Positions 9,299-18,710 of a stretch of DNA of 64,000 nt are shown piece after piece. Each line of letters starts with the position of its first letter. Positions within the stretch are counted from its first letter, which is position 1. Under the pieces are notes generated by a model. The model did no database searches. It saw only the letters and a list, made by a program, of their open reading frames with translations, and was not told where the DNA came from. The stretch spans positions 25,051-89,050 of the forward strand of contig JAHWKU010000008.1 of NCBI GenBank assembly GCA_019347715.1, given 5' to 3'. The translations under genes were made by a program, and so were the position numbers. The DNA is from Actinomycetota bacterium (lineage in GTDB: Bacteria; Actinomycetota; CADDZG01; JAHWKV01).

Positions 9299-10437
9299 CA
9301 CACCTCCATCATTTGGACAAACTCATCGAACAGGTAGCGCGCGTCGTATGGGCCCGGCCCGGCCTCAGGGTGATACTGCACCGCAAAAGCCTGCACGCCG
9401 GCGAGTCGGAACCCTTCGACCGTGTAGTCGTTCAGGTTGAGATGAGTGAGCTCTGCTTTCCCGAAAGGTGTCTCTGCCTCGGCACCGAGCGGGAGCGCCT
9501 CCCCCGGGCCGGAGGGGGGTGCGAACCCAAAGGCTCTCTCATCCACCGCGAATCCGTGGTTCTGAGTCGTGATCTCGATCGCTCCGTCCGAGAACCTTGA
9601 GACCGGGTGGTTGATGCCTCGATGGCCAAATCGGAGTTTGTAAGTTGGCAAGCGCGCAGCCAGGGCCATCAGCTGGTGACCCAAACAGATCCCAAACATC
9701 GGCTTGCGGCCGATCAGGGCTCCGATCGACTCGATCGCATGACCGACCGCCTGTGGGTCTCCCGGTCCGTTTGAAAGGAAGATCCCGTCTGGGTTCTCCT
9801 CGAGGAGATCAGCAGCAGAAGCTCCTGCAGGAAAGACCGTGACCGAGCATCCCCTTTCGTTCAGCTGGCGCAGGATGTTGAACTTGATCCCATAGTCGTA
9901 GGCGGCAACCCGAAATCTCTCCTCCTCCGCCGGCCACTCATAGGCCCCGGAAGCAGTGACGTTGCCCGTCAGGTCGGAGCCTGCCATCGAAGGAAGTGAG
10001 CGAACTCTTTCGATTAGAACTTCGGGTCGCAGTTCCACCGACGAAAACCCACCGCGCATCGCACCCTTCTCGCGGATGTGGCGCGTAAGACGTCTGGTGT
10101 CGATCTCGGTGAGACCCGGGATTCCCGCCTCCCGCAGATAATCATCCAAGCTCTTGCGACCTCTCCACGACGACCATTCAGCAGGAACATCTCGAACCAC
10201 GAATCCCGATACTCGCGGCCTGTCGCTTTCAATGTCTTCATCGTTCGTTCCGTAGTTGCCGATGTGGGGATAGGTCATCGTCACGATCTGACCGTCGTAG
10301 GACGGGTCGGTAAGAACTTCCTGATAACCGACCACCGACGTGTTGAAAACGACCTCGCCGAAGCACTCTGCCTGTGCGCCAAAGGCCTCACCCTCGAAGA
10401 CCTCACCGTCCTCGAGAACGAGGATTGCGGGTTTCAA
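9298..10437 (-). CDS. carA: Carbamoyl-phosphate synthase small (glutaminase) subunit
   Basis: Hydrolyses glutamine and channels ammonia to CarB. The N-terminal CPSase domain (residues 1 to about 150) begins AILVLEDGEVFEGEAFGA. The C-terminal class I glutamine amidotransferase domain shows SNGPGDP and the nucleophile in MFGICLGHQLMALA, with the His/Glu pair in VQYHPEAGPGP. The 379-aa length is normal. The start overlaps pyrC by four bases and the stop overlaps the 37-aa ORF. Confidence 0.97.
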   Translation of the reverse strand: MKPAILVLEDGEVFEGEAFGAQAECFGEVVFNTSVVGYQEVLTDPSYDGQIVTMTYPHIGNYGTNDEDIESDRPRVSGFVVRDVPAEWSSWRGRKSLDDYLREAGIPGLTEIDTRRLTRHIREKGAMRGGFSSVELRPEVLIERVRSLPSMAGSDLTGNVTASGAYEWPAEEERFRVAAYDYGIKFNILRQLNERGCSVTVFPAGASAADLLEENPDGIFLSNGPGDPQAVGHAIESIGALIGRKPMFGICLGHQLMALAARLPTYKLRFGHRGINHPVSRFSDGAIEITTQNHGFAVDERAFGFAPPSGPGEALPLGAEAETPFGKAELTHLNLNDYTVEGFRLAGVQAFAVQYHPEAGPGPYDARYLFDEFVQMMEV

Positions 10438-11750
10438 ACCAAGGCCCCCTGCATCAGCTCTCCGTCACGAAGGGTGAGACGCCCCTGAAAGACCGTGTGG
10501 AGCACCGCTCCCTTGAGCTTTCTTCCGATCCAGGGACTGTTTGCCGAAAGGGAAGCGAATCGGGATGGATCGACGGTCCATTGTCCCTGGGGATCGAAGA
10601 CAACGAGATTGGCCGGTTCGCCCGGCGTCACAGGGCCGCCGTGGCCGCCGAGACCGAGTACCCGCGATGGGCCGGTGCTCATTCGTTCGACCATCTCCGG
10701 CAGCGTGATCACTCCCGCTCCCACAATTTCGGTGAGAACCACCGCCAGGGATGTCTCCAAACCGAGCATCCCAGGAGGCGCCTGCTCGAACTCAGTCTCC
10801 TTCTCCTCGGAAGAGTGAGGGGCATGATCGGTAGCGATGGCATCGATCGTACCGTCCGCGAGCCCAACCCGCAGGGCTTCGACATCTGCTGAGGACCGAA
10901 GAGGAGGATTGACTTTGTAGTTGGTATCGTACCCCACGAGCTCAGCGTCGGTAAGAACCAGGTGGTGGGGGGTTACCTCCGCGGTAACACGTGCACCCCT
11001 GGCCTTGGCGGCCCGGATGAGTTCCACTGCTCCGGCGGTAGAAACATGCAGGGCGTGAAACTTGACGCCTGTCAGATGAGCGAGGGCAAGATCACGAGCG
11101 AGCGCGATCTCCTCGGCCTCAGATGGGATTCCCTTCAACCCCAGCATCGACGAGAACTCTCCTTCGTTCATCTGGCCGGCATGGGACAGAGTCTCCTCCT
11201 CGCAGTGTTCGGCGCATACCGCGTCGAATCCCTTGATGTACTCCATGGCTCTTCTCAGTAAACGCGAATCCTGGACGCCTCTTCCGTCGTCGGTGAAGAG
11301 GCGAACTCGAGCGGAAGACACGGTCATCTCACCGATCGAGGCAAGTTCCTCTCCAAGAAGGCCCTTCGTTATCGCGCCTGCAGGCAACACCTCCACAAGA
11401 CCGGCTGCTCGCCCTCGGGAGGCGATCTTTTCGGCAACGGTCGCGTTGTCGCACACCGGGTCGGTATTGGGCATCGCACAGATGGCCGTGAAACCCCCGC
11501 AGGCCGCAGCAGCGGAGCCGCTCGCAACGGTCTCCTCATCCTCGCGTCCTGGCTCGCGCAGGTGAACGTGGGGATCGACCAAACCGGGCGCGATCACTGC
11601 ACCGTCGCAATCAATGATCTCGGCGTCGCTCGACGTGAGCTTCTTGCCGACATCCTGGACCAGGCCATCGACGACCAGGACGTCAGCAGTCTCGTCGGTG
11701 CGTGAGGCTGGATCGATGAGTCTGGCACCCTTGAAGAGAACCCTATCCAT
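10434..11750 (-). CDS. pyrC: Dihydroorotase (class I)
   Basis: Zinc enzyme that cyclises carbamoyl-aspartate to dihydroorotate, the third step of UMP synthesis. Metal ligands are visible in [10 protein letters not shown] near residue 58, in the mid-protein histidines ([18 protein letters not shown]) and in the Asp of [12 protein letters not shown] at 11750 was chosen because GAGGAAG sits five bases upstream; the gene then overlaps pyrB by eight bases and encodes 438 aa. An in-frame start 14 codons earlier has a non-family N-terminus. Confidence 0.96.
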   Translation of the reverse strand: MDRVLFKGARLIDPASRTDETADVLVVDGLVQDVGKKLTSSDAEIIDCDGAVIAPGLVDPHVHLREPGREDEETVASGSAAAACGGFTAICAMPNTDPVCDNATVAEKIASRGRAAGLVEVLPAGAITKGLLGEELASIGEMTVSSARVRLFTDDGRGVQDSRLLRRAMEYIKGFDAVCAEHCEEETLSHAGQMNEGEFSSMLGLKGIPSEAEEIALARDLALAHLTGVKFHALHVSTAGAVELIRAAKARGARVTAEVTPHHLVLTDAELVGYDTNYKVNPPLRSSADVEALRVGLADGTIDAIATDHAPHSSEEKETEFEQAPPGMLGLETSLAVVLTEIVGAGVITLPEMVERMSTGPSRVLGLGGHGGPVTPGEPANLVVFDPQGQWTVDPSRFASLSANSPWIGRKLKGAVLHTVFQGRLTLRDGELMQGALV

Positions 11751-12696
11751 CGATGTCTTCCTCCGAGTCTTCGTCCGAAACTGCCGTGTCACCGAGCATC
11801 AGGTAGAGCAAGGCGGAGCGCACCGAGATCCCGTTAGTGACCTGGTTGGTAATGATCGACCGTTCGAGATCGGCGACGTTCGAGGCAATCTCCACTCCTC
11901 GGTTCATCGGTCCGGGATGCATGATCAGACCCTCGGGCTTCATCATCGCGACCCGCCTGCGATCGAGGCCCCAAAGGGCGGCGTATTCGCGTGCGGTCGG
12001 AAACAGCTTCTCGTTCATCCGTTCGGTCTGCACCCTCAACAGGTAGGCAACATCCAGTTTCGGAAGGACCTCATCCAGATCGGTCGTTACTTCAACTCCC
12101 CAGGTCTCGACCGCTGGAGGCATGAGTGTCGGTGGACCCACCAACGTGACTATCGCTCCCATTTTTGCGAGAGCCTTGACGTTGGAACGGGCAACTCGAG
12201 AGTGGACGACGTCTCCAACGATGCCGACCCTGAGCCCTTCGAAGGAACCGAATCGCTCCCGGATTGAATAGAGATCGAGCAATGCCTGGGTCGGATGTTC
12301 GTGGAGTCCATCACCGGCGTTGATGACGCTGGCATCGACCCACTTCGAAAGAAGAACGGGGGCGCCGGAGGACGAATGGCGGATGACTATCGCATCCACC
12401 CCCATGGCCTGGAGAGTTTGAGCCGTATCCCTGAACGACTCCCCCTTCGAGACTGAAGTCTTGGCATCGGCGGTGAACGTGACGACGTCGGCGGAGAGTC
12501 GCTTGGCGGCGAGTTCAAACGAGATCCGCGTTCTGGTCGACGGTTCGAAAAAGAGGTTGCACACCGTCCGGCCCCTGAGGGCCGGAACCTTCTTGATGGT
12601 TCGAGTGCCTACCTCTCGCAGGGAGTCTGCAGTCCTCATGATGAGATCGATCTGATCGGGAACCAGCTGGTCTATGGACAGAAGGTGCTTGATCAT
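11743..12696 (-). CDS. pyrB: Aspartate carbamoyltransferase catalytic subunit
   Basis: Joins carbamoyl phosphate to aspartate, the committed step of pyrimidine synthesis. The carbamoyl-phosphate motif [15 protein letters not shown] is near residue 50, and the aspartate domain ends in [12 protein letters not shown]. There are 317 aa, with an acidic tail ([11 protein letters not shown]). No pyrI regulatory subunit is encoded nearby, so this is probably the unregulated trimeric form, with control through PyrR. Confidence 0.97.
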   Translation of the reverse strand: MIKHLLSIDQLVPDQIDLIMRTADSLREVGTRTIKKVPALRGRTVCNLFFEPSTRTRISFELAAKRLSADVVTFTADAKTSVSKGESFRDTAQTLQAMGVDAIVIRHSSSGAPVLLSKWVDASVINAGDGLHEHPTQALLDLYSIRERFGSFEGLRVGIVGDVVHSRVARSNVKALAKMGAIVTLVGPPTLMPPAVETWGVEVTTDLDEVLPKLDVAYLLRVQTERMNEKLFPTAREYAALWGLDRRRVAMMKPEGLIMHPGPMNRGVEIASNVADLERSIITNQVTNGISVRSALLYLMLGDTAVSDEDSEEDIDG

Positions 12697-13271
12697 GCTT
12701 GACCCTCCAGGATCACAACTTCGTCGCTTCCGTCGATCTCGGCGAGATGGACTCTGACTTGCTCGTTAGCCGATGTGGGGATGTTCTTTCCGACGTAATC
12801 GGCTCGGATCGGAATCTCCCTGTGCCCGCGGTCCATCAGCACTGCAAGCTGAATGGTGTCCGGCCGGCCGAAATCCACGAGGGCATCGATTGCCGCTCGT
12901 ATCGTCCTTCCCGTGAACAACACATCATCGACCAGCACGACGGTCTTTCCACTCACGTCGAATGGGAGCTCCGTTGGAGATATCTCCTTGGGCCGGCGGA
13001 TTCCGATGTCATCGCGATAAAAGGACACATCGATGGCACCAACCTTGGGCCTTTGCCCCTCTATCTCCTCGATCTCACTGCCCAGACGCTCAGCCAGGGG
13101 CACCCCTCTGGTGTGGATGCCGATCAAGATGACGTCGGCGATGCCCTTGTTGTGTTCGAGGATCTCGTGGGCGATCCTCCGGAGGGCTCTGGACATGTCC
13201 TCCGCTTCGAGAACCCTGGCCTTGACTCTTTCGCCTGAAGGAATCGGCTGTGGGGAGCCGGGAACGCCCAT
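12693..13271 (-). CDS. pyrR: Pyrimidine operon regulator / uracil phosphoribosyltransferase
   Basis: RNA-binding regulator that senses UMP and controls the pyr operon; many members also make UMP from uracil and PRPP. Seen: [15 protein letters not shown] near the N-terminal third and the PRPP loop [19 protein letters not shown] at 13271 gives 192 aa with a 22-residue N-terminal extension compared with Bacillus PyrR; a TTG lies one codon upstream. The start lies directly after a terminator-like hairpin and T-run, so its translation or transcription is probably regulated by the leader described separately. Confidence 0.95.
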   Translation of the reverse strand: MGVPGSPQPIPSGERVKARVLEAEDMSRALRRIAHEILEHNKGIADVILIGIHTRGVPLAERLGSEIEEIEGQRPKVGAIDVSFYRDDIGIRRPKEISPTELPFDVSGKTVVLVDDVLFTGRTIRAAIDALVDFGRPDTIQLAVLMDRGHREIPIRADYVGKNIPTSANEQVRVHLAEIDGSDEVVILEGQA

Positions 13272-13272
13272 C

Positions 13273-13301
13273 AAAAAACGCCGCCCCGGCAGGGTACGGC
13301 G
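13273..13301 (-). terminator. Terminator-like attenuator hairpin before pyrR
   Basis: On the minus strand CGCCG (13301-13297) pairs with CGGCG (13283-13279), with an inner CCC/GGG, followed at once by six T residues (13278-13273). This is a rho-independent terminator shape just two bases before the pyrR ATG. It could end transcription when pyrimidines are plentiful, or hide the pyrR ribosome site (GGGGCGG lies inside it). Which of the two is an inference. Confidence 0.7.
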
Positions 13302-13334
13302 CTATATGTTCTGACCACTTCTACGCACTCCTTC

Positions 13335-13351
13335 CCGGCCTCCCGGACCGG
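13335..13351 (-). promoter_or_regulatory. PyrR-type RNA-binding loop in the pyr leader
   Basis: The minus strand reads CCGG TCCGGGAGG CCGG: a four-base-pair stem around a loop resembling the known PyrR target (UCCNGNGAGG), one base shorter. It lies between the proposed promoter and the terminator-like hairpin, about 65 bases before pyrR, where a PyrR anti-antiterminator or translational operator would be expected. Confidence 0.6.
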
Positions 13352-13367
13352 ATTAAAGGTTTCGAAC

Positions 13368-13396
13368 ACTCTAGACCAATGAAGAGGTCTAGTCCA
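13368..13396 (-). promoter_or_regulatory. Probable promoter of the pyr operon
   Basis: TGGACT (13396-13391) and TAGAGT (13373-13368) on the minus strand are 17 bases apart, a fair -35/-10 pair. It overlaps a perfect seven-base inverted repeat, CTAGACC/GGTCTAG with an eight-base loop (13371-13392), which could be an operator or part of the nusB terminator. The start would fall near 13361, so the leader would begin about 10-25 bases before the PyrR-type loop. Confidence 0.45.
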
Positions 13397-13408
13397 TCAC
13401 TGTTTTTC

Positions 13409-13801
13409 TCACTCGCGTCCCTGGATGGGAATAGCGGCCAGGACCCCGTTGATGAACCTTCCCGAGTCCTCGGTCGAATACTCCTTGGCCAGCTCGATGG
13501 CCTCGTTGATCACCACCGGTCGTGGGGTGTCCCGGTCAAAAAGCAGCTCGTACGCTCCGAGACGCAGCACATTTCGGTCTATCACCGGCATACGGTCAAC
13601 GGCCCACTCCTCAGAAAGGCTCCCTATCAGGTCATCGAGTTCCTTCCGGTGCTGTTCCACTCCCCTAACAAGTTCCTTAGCGAACGCCACCGACTTGCGG
13701 TCGGCAAACCTGGATAGGACGCTTTCGGACGAAGAGCCTGAGAGGTCGCTCTCGTAGAGCACTTCGAGGGCGATTCGACGGGCGCCTCTGCGGCGGGACA
13801 A
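13409..13801 (-). CDS. nusB: Transcription antitermination protein NusB
   Basis: All-helical RNA-binding factor that, with NusE (S10), binds BoxA RNA and supports antitermination of rRNA operons. The 130-aa product begins with the typical SRRRGARRIALEVLYESDLSG and ends with NEAIELAKEYSTEDSGRFINGVLAAI, the conserved C-terminal helix. It follows efp by 17 bases, the usual efp-nusB pairing, and precedes the pyr leader. Confidence 0.95.
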   Translation of the reverse strand: MSRRRGARRIALEVLYESDLSGSSSESVLSRFADRKSVAFAKELVRGVEQHRKELDDLIGSLSEEWAVDRMPVIDRNVLRLGAYELLFDRDTPRPVVINEAIELAKEYSTEDSGRFINGVLAAIPIQGRE

Positions 13802-13818
13802 GGGCTATCCGTTCTCGG

Positions 13819-14379
13819 TTAGCGAACCCGAGTGACGTAGCTGCCCGTCCTGGTGTCTACCCTGACCTTTTCGCCAACGTTCAGAAACAAAGGGACCTGC
13901 ACCACCGCGCCCGTCTCGAGCGTAGCGGGCTTGTTGCCTGCGGAGCTTCGATCTCCCTGCAGGCCCGGGTCGGTCTCGGTGATCTCGAGGTCTACCGTCG
14001 TGGGAAGCTCCGCTCCGAGAGCGGTGGATTGATGGAATAACACCTGCGCCACCTGGCCTTCTTTCAGGAACTTGGCTCCCTCACCCAGAAGATCCTTGGT
14101 GAGAGTGACCTGTTCGTAGGTTTCGGTGTCCATGAAGACCAAACCGGACGCGTCGGAGTACAGATACTGCATATCGCGCTTGTCCAGACGGGCCTGCTCC
14201 ACCTTCTCGTCGGCACGGAAGGTGCGGTCCACGACCGCTCCGGTTCGAAGATTTCTCAGCTTGGTCCGCACCATAGCGTGACCTTTGCCCGGCTTATGAT
14301 GCTGATACTCCAGGATCGTGTACAGGTCACCTTCGACGTCAAGCGTCATTCCGGGACGCATGTCGTTGGTCGAGATCAA
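13819..14379 (-). CDS. efp: Elongation factor P
   Basis: Binds stalled ribosomes and promotes peptide-bond formation at polyproline. Three KOW/OB-like domains: the N-terminus starts MISTNDMRPGMTLDVEG and the tip loop HHKPGKGHAMV holds the lysine that is modified in some bacteria. The C-terminus ends EKVRVDTRTGSYVTRVR. The start is TTG at 14379, overlapping the stop of the upstream peptidase as TTGA with AAGGAG ten bases before; this gives 186 aa, the family length. No EF-P-modifying enzyme is visible in the window. Confidence 0.96.
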   Translation of the reverse strand: MISTNDMRPGMTLDVEGDLYTILEYQHHKPGKGHAMVRTKLRNLRTGAVVDRTFRADEKVEQARLDKRDMQYLYSDASGLVFMDTETYEQVTLTKDLLGEGAKFLKEGQVAQVLFHQSTALGAELPTTVDLEITETDPGLQGDRSSAGNKPATLETGAVVQVPLFLNVGEKVRVDTRTGSYVTRVR

Positions 14380-15455
14380 AGAGCGATCAGCTCCTTCGGG
14401 GACTTGCTCAGCACTTCTACTCCCGACTCCGTGATCACGCAAAGATCCTCGACCCTCACGCCTCCCCAATCGGCGAAGTACGCCCCAGGTTCGATCGTAA
14501 TGACGTTACCCGGCTTGAGGAGATCGTCGCTCGTAGTTCGGACGGTTGGACCTTCATGGACCTCGAGACCCACCCCGTGGCCCAGACCGTGCGAGAAAGC
14601 CTCGGGATAACCGGCGGCCTCCACCACATCGCGTGCAGCTCGATCAACTTCTCTTGCGGACTTCTCAGGACCGGCTGCGCTCAAGCCGGCCTCATTCGCG
14701 GCCAGGATCACCTCGTAGACGCTCGAATGGCGAGAGTCAGGTTCACCGACAACTACCGTGCGCGTTAGGTCCGAGCAATAACCCTTGTATTTGCATCCGA
14801 GATCGAACAGGAGATAACGGCCTTCTTCCACCAGACGGTCTGTTGGATGAGCATGAGGCAGCGCGCTCCTCTCGGCAGCAGCCACGATTGGTGAGAAGCT
14901 CACATCCTCGGCGCCATTCTTGCGAAGATAGAACTCGAGCTCGAGAGCTACGTCTTGCTCGGTCATCCCCGTGCGTACGAAGTCGAGGATGTGCGAGAAC
15001 CCGTCGTCGGCCATATGAGCCGCAGTCCTCATCAGGTCCAGCTCCTCAGGTTCCTTTACCGCTCTGAGGTCCTCGACCACATTTTTGGTGGAATGAAGAG
15101 CTGCGTCCTCGAAGAATCCTCTGAGCTCATCAACACGCGCGAACGTGACGTTTGTTGCTTCGAATCCGATCTGAGTGGCCTTCATCTCGGAAACAGCCGT
15201 CCTTAGATGGGATCCGAGCTCCGGTGGATCCTGATAGATCACAACATCAGCCCCCTCGACCTGATCGGCGGACTGAGTTCGATACCTGCCGTCGGTGAAG
15301 AAGCGTGAGCCTTTCTCGGTCACAAGCAACATGCCGTTGGATCCGGTAAAGCCACACAGGTAACGGACATTCATTAGATTGGTTACGAATATGGCGTCGA
15401 CCGGAAGCTTGGCCATTGCCTCGCGCACCTTGGAGATACGTTTCTCGTAGTTCAC
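14376..15455 (-). CDS. pepQ: M24 family Xaa-Pro peptidase (aminopeptidase P type)
   Basis: Cytoplasmic dinuclear metallopeptidase that cleaves bonds next to proline. The N-terminal creatinase-like domain runs to about residue 125. The C-terminal pita-bread domain has all five metal ligands: two Asp in LFDLGCKYKGYCSDLTRT, His in SHGLGHGVGLEVHEGP, and Glu residues in ITIEPGAYF and GVRVEDL. The 359-aa length is normal. The start is GTG after GGGGAGGAAAA. The pairing with efp, which handles proline stalls, is conserved in many bacteria. Aminopeptidase P and prolidase cannot be told apart here. Confidence 0.9.
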   Translation of the reverse strand: MNYEKRISKVREAMAKLPVDAIFVTNLMNVRYLCGFTGSNGMLLVTEKGSRFFTDGRYRTQSADQVEGADVVIYQDPPELGSHLRTAVSEMKATQIGFEATNVTFARVDELRGFFEDAALHSTKNVVEDLRAVKEPEELDLMRTAAHMADDGFSHILDFVRTGMTEQDVALELEFYLRKNGAEDVSFSPIVAAAERSALPHAHPTDRLVEEGRYLLFDLGCKYKGYCSDLTRTVVVGEPDSRHSSVYEVILAANEAGLSAAGPEKSAREVDRAARDVVEAAGYPEAFSHGLGHGVGLEVHEGPTVRTTSDDLLKPGNVITIEPGAYFADWGGVRVEDLCVITESGVEVLSKSPKELIAL

Positions 15456-15504
15456 TTTTCCTCCCCGAGTTTGGCTATCGGACAGCCTACCGCCTCGACG
15501 AGAG

Positions 15505-15939
15505 TCAGGACTCGAGTATTGCCACCAGAGCTTCTAGAGCGCGAACGTACCCGAGAGGGCCGAGTCCGACGATCACGCCGTCGGCAACCCCTGACACCAC
15601 CGACTTTGCTCGCCAGGGTTCGCGTCCAAAGATGTTCGACAGATGAACCTCGACGACGGGGAGGCCGCATGCCACTACGGCGTCCCTCACGGCCAGAGAA
15701 TAGTGACTCAACGCTGCTGGGTTCAGCACAACCCCATCTGCTTGTCCCCTTGCTTCTTGGAGCCAGTCGACCAGCACTCCCTCGTGATTCGTCTGGCGAA
15801 AATCCACTTCAGCCTTTAGATCCTCGGCACGACTTTTAACCAGCTTCTCGATGTCTCCGAGGGTGGTCGTCCCATAGACCTCCGGCTCCCGCTCGCCGAG
15901 CAGGTTGAGATTGGGTCCATTCAGAACGAAAACTTTCAT
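15505..15939 (-). CDS. aroQ: 3-dehydroquinate dehydratase, type II
   Basis: Third step of the shikimate pathway: dehydrates 3-dehydroquinate. Type II features are clear: FVLNGPNLNLLGEREPEVYG with the catalytic Tyr and Arg, NPAALSHYSLAVRDA, and VEVHLSNIFGREPWRAKSV with the catalytic His. The ATG at 15939 overlaps the aroB stop (ATGA) and gives 144 aa, the normal length; the longer frame upstream is aroB in another reading frame. Confidence 0.96.
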   Translation of the reverse strand: MKVFVLNGPNLNLLGEREPEVYGTTTLGDIEKLVKSRAEDLKAEVDFRQTNHEGVLVDWLQEARGQADGVVLNPAALSHYSLAVRDAVVACGLPVVEVHLSNIFGREPWRAKSVVSGVADGVIVGLGPLGYVRALEALVAILES

Positions 15940-17012
15940 GCGGCAGCCATCCTTCGCAGCGCAGCCTGGATCTGGGCACCGCCGACGTCTCCAACCAGCT
16001 TCCATTCGCCGAGGTCGGAAAGAAGAACCCATCGCTGCCCGCGAAGATTTTTCTTATCCATATTCCACCTCTTCACGATCTCTCCCGGATCGAACGGAGC
16101 GGAAACCGGCAAGCCGTGCATCTGGAAGATTCTTCGGTGCTCAGCAACTACGTCCTCGGACGCCAGCCCAAGTTCTCTTGAAAGCTCCGCAGCGAACACC
16201 ATGCCCACCGAGATTGCCTCCCCATGAAGCCAGCGTTCATAACCGCCGTGAGCTTCCAGGGCGTGGCCGAACGTGTGGCCATAGTTCAGAACCGCCCGGC
16301 TCGACGTGTCCCTTTCATCCTGGGAGACAATTCTTCCTTTTAGCTGAGCGCATCCGGAGACGACTTCTTCGAGAAAACCTGCGTCTCTGTTCCTGACCGC
16401 CTCGACGTCGGCTATCAGGGTGAGCAGATTCGGATCGAGCGTCAGGCCATACTTGATCACCTCGGCCAGGCCGGAGACATACTCTCTCTGCGGCAGAGTG
16501 GACAACGTCGAGGTGTCCGCTATCACCGATGCCGGCTGATAAAAAGTTCCCGCGAGATTTTTCCCCTGGGGGAGGTTGACCGCGGTCTTGCCCCCGATGG
16601 CTGCATCCACCTGCGCCACCAAACTCGTCGGAATGTGAATCAGGGGAATACCTCGCTGATAAACGGAGGCCACGAAGCCACCCAGATCAGTTATGACTCC
16701 TCCGCCCAATGTGACGAGTAGGTCGTGACGCCGGATGGATCGTCTCGCCATCCTTCTGAGCAAGTTCGCGGCAGAGGTAAAACTCTTGCTGCCCTCCCCA
16801 GGGTTCACTTCCAGCAGTGCCAGTCTTCTTCCTCTGGCACTCAGAGCCTGCTTGGCAACGTCCCACCAGTGCGCCCTAACGCGCCGGTCCGTCAAGACCA
16901 TGATCGACTCTTCGTCGCCCTGGGGGATCAATTCCCCGGCTGACTTCAAAATCCCATCGCCGACCAGCACTTCGTAAGAGCGCGACGGTGCATCTATTCC
17001 GACCCGTCTCAT
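15936..17012 (-). CDS. aroB: 3-dehydroquinate synthase
   Basis: NAD- and metal-dependent cyclisation of DAHP to 3-dehydroquinate, step two of the shikimate pathway. Seen: the NAD/substrate region LVTLGGGVITDLGGFVASVY, IPTSLVAQVDAAIGGKTAVN with catalytic Lys residues, and metal-binding His in NYGHTFGHALE and LHGEAISVGM. There are 358 aa. The ATG overlaps aroK by four bases. Confidence 0.97.
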   Translation of the reverse strand: MRRVGIDAPSRSYEVLVGDGILKSAGELIPQGDEESIMVLTDRRVRAHWWDVAKQALSARGRRLALLEVNPGEGSKSFTSAANLLRRMARRSIRRHDLLVTLGGGVITDLGGFVASVYQRGIPLIHIPTSLVAQVDAAIGGKTAVNLPQGKNLAGTFYQPASVIADTSTLSTLPQREYVSGLAEVIKYGLTLDPNLLTLIADVEAVRNRDAGFLEEVVSGCAQLKGRIVSQDERDTSSRAVLNYGHTFGHALEAHGGYERWLHGEAISVGMVFAAELSRELGLASEDVVAEHRRIFQMHGLPVSAPFDPGEIVKRWNMDKKNLRGQRWVLLSDLGEWKLVGDVGGAQIQAALRRMAAA

Positions 17013-17509
17013 TGGAGAAGCTGCTCGATCGACTCCGCCACCGCGGCAGGCTCGCGTTCCGCGTCAATGACGTGATGGGCGGCGCGATCGTAGATAGCCT
17101 CCCGGTCGGCAATGATGCGAGCGATCTCCTCAACCACTTCTTTGCCTTCCACCAGAGGACGGCCGTTGCCGTTGCCTATGCGGAGTGCTGCAGTCTCGGG
17201 GGTCACCTTCAGATAGAAAACCCGAGCCTTCTTCTTGACCAAATCTGCATTGAGCGGATCCAGAACGATCCCGCCTCCGGCTGCGATCACCGCGGTTGGG
17301 TCGGAGAGGGCCTCGCGCAGGGCACGGCTCTCGAGACCACGGAAAGCGGGCTCACCAATCTCGTGAAAAATTTGAGAGACCGACCGACTGTTGGCCCTTT
17401 CGACCATCTCGTCGGTATCGGCCAGTGGACGCTCCAACGAGGACGACAAGATGCGAGCTACCTCACTCTTGCCTGAGCCCATAGGGCCGATGAGAACGAG
17501 GGGCTTCAC
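17009..17509 (-). CDS. aroK: Shikimate kinase
   Basis: ATP-dependent phosphorylation of shikimate. P-loop GPMGSGKSEVA at residues 8-18, the shikimate-binding Asp in LADTDEMVE near residue 35, and GGGIVLDPLNADL. There are 166 aa, typical. It overlaps both neighbours by four bases, so aroC-aroK-aroB-aroQ form one coupled unit. Confidence 0.96.
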   Translation of the reverse strand: MKPLVLIGPMGSGKSEVARILSSSLERPLADTDEMVERANSRSVSQIFHEIGEPAFRGLESRALREALSDPTAVIAAGGGIVLDPLNADLVKKKARVFYLKVTPETAALRIGNGNGRPLVEGKEVVEEIARIIADREAIYDRAAHHVIDAEREPAAVAESIEQLLQ

Positions 17510-18654
17510 GTTCTCGAGATCCGATCGGTGAAAGCGGTCACCGCTTGCTGAACGTCTTCGATGGTGTCTCCTCCGAATTTCTCGAGAACTTCACCTGCCA
17601 GAACCAATGCGATCACCGATTCCCCAACGACGGCTGCAGCAGGCACGGAGCAAACGTCGGTGCGCTCCTTGAATGCCGTGGTCGGCTCCTTTGTTGAAAC
17701 ATCGACAGTGCGCAGGGGTTTCTTCAGTGTGGACAAGGGCTTCATCGCCGCTCTCGCCCGCAGTTTCCCGCCGATGCTCACTCCACCCTCGGTACCACCA
17801 GCTCGGTCGCTTTCCCTTACGAACTGGCCGTCCGCGAAGTAGATCTCATCGTGGGCCTCGGAGCCTCTCAGTCGGGCAACCCCGAAGCCGTCTCCGATTT
17901 CGACTCCCTTGATCGCTGGGATAGACATCAACGCTTGGGCGATGAGCGAATCCAGACGGCGATCCCACTGGGCATATGAACCAAGGCCAACAGGCAAGCC
18001 GTGCGCGATGACCTCGAATACTCCACCCAACGAGTCACCGTCCGAGCCGGCGTTCTCGATCGCGTCGATCATCTCTTTCTCCGCCTTGGGATCGAGGCAG
18101 CGCACTACAGATGCGTCGATTCGCTCGAGATCACTCGGAAGGGGAGAAACCTCATCGGTCATGACGCCGCCGATCTCGACGACGTGAGATATGACCGTCA
18201 CTCCGATCTCCGCGAGGAAAGCCTTGGCCAACGCACCCGCAGCCGTCCTGGCTGCAGTCTCCCTCGCACTTGCTCTCTCCAGGACGTTTCGAGCGTCTTT
18301 GTGGCCGTACTTCATCATCCCTGCGAGGTCCGCATGACCGGGCCGCGGTTCGGTGAGAACGTTGCCGGCAGGATTGCCTTCCGCCGACATGACCCGCTCC
18401 CACTTCGCCCACTCAGAATTCCGGATGAGCAGCGACACGGGGCTGCCGATCGTCTTTCCGAACCTGACGCCTCCGGTGATCTCGAGCTCGTCTCTTTCGA
18501 TCTTCATCCTTGGGCCTCGCCCATACCCGAGACGTCGACGCGCCAGCTCATCCGAAATGGCCTTCGTCGAAACCGCCAACCCCGCAGGGACCCCATCAAC
18601 AATGACCGTCAACGCAGGCCCATGACTCTCCCCCGCAGTCAAAAACCTCAACAT
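17506..18654 (-). CDS. aroC: Chorismate synthase
   Basis: FMN-dependent last step of the shikimate pathway, giving chorismate for aromatic amino acids and folate. The N-terminus is MLRFLTAGESHGPALTVIVD, the family signature. GRGPRMKIERDELEITGG and RPGHADLAGMMKYGHKD follow, with the C-terminal RTDVCSVPAAAVVGE. ATG at 18654 gives 382 aa; a longer open frame upstream runs through a repeat-rich spacer and does not resemble the family. The ribosome site is weak (GGGTGG directly adjacent). Confidence 0.96.
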   Translation of the reverse strand: MLRFLTAGESHGPALTVIVDGVPAGLAVSTKAISDELARRRLGYGRGPRMKIERDELEITGGVRFGKTIGSPVSLLIRNSEWAKWERVMSAEGNPAGNVLTEPRPGHADLAGMMKYGHKDARNVLERASARETAARTAAGALAKAFLAEIGVTVISHVVEIGGVMTDEVSPLPSDLERIDASVVRCLDPKAEKEMIDAIENAGSDGDSLGGVFEVIAHGLPVGLGSYAQWDRRLDSLIAQALMSIPAIKGVEIGDGFGVARLRGSEAHDEIYFADGQFVRESDRAGGTEGGVSIGGKLRARAAMKPLSTLKKPLRTVDVSTKEPTTAFKERTDVCSVPAAAVVGESVIALVLAGEVLEKFGGDTIEDVQQAVTAFTDRISRT

Positions 18655-18710
18655 CCACCCATGGTAATCGCTACCAGGACAGGCATTCGCCCCGGTTAGG
18701 GCCTCCGATT

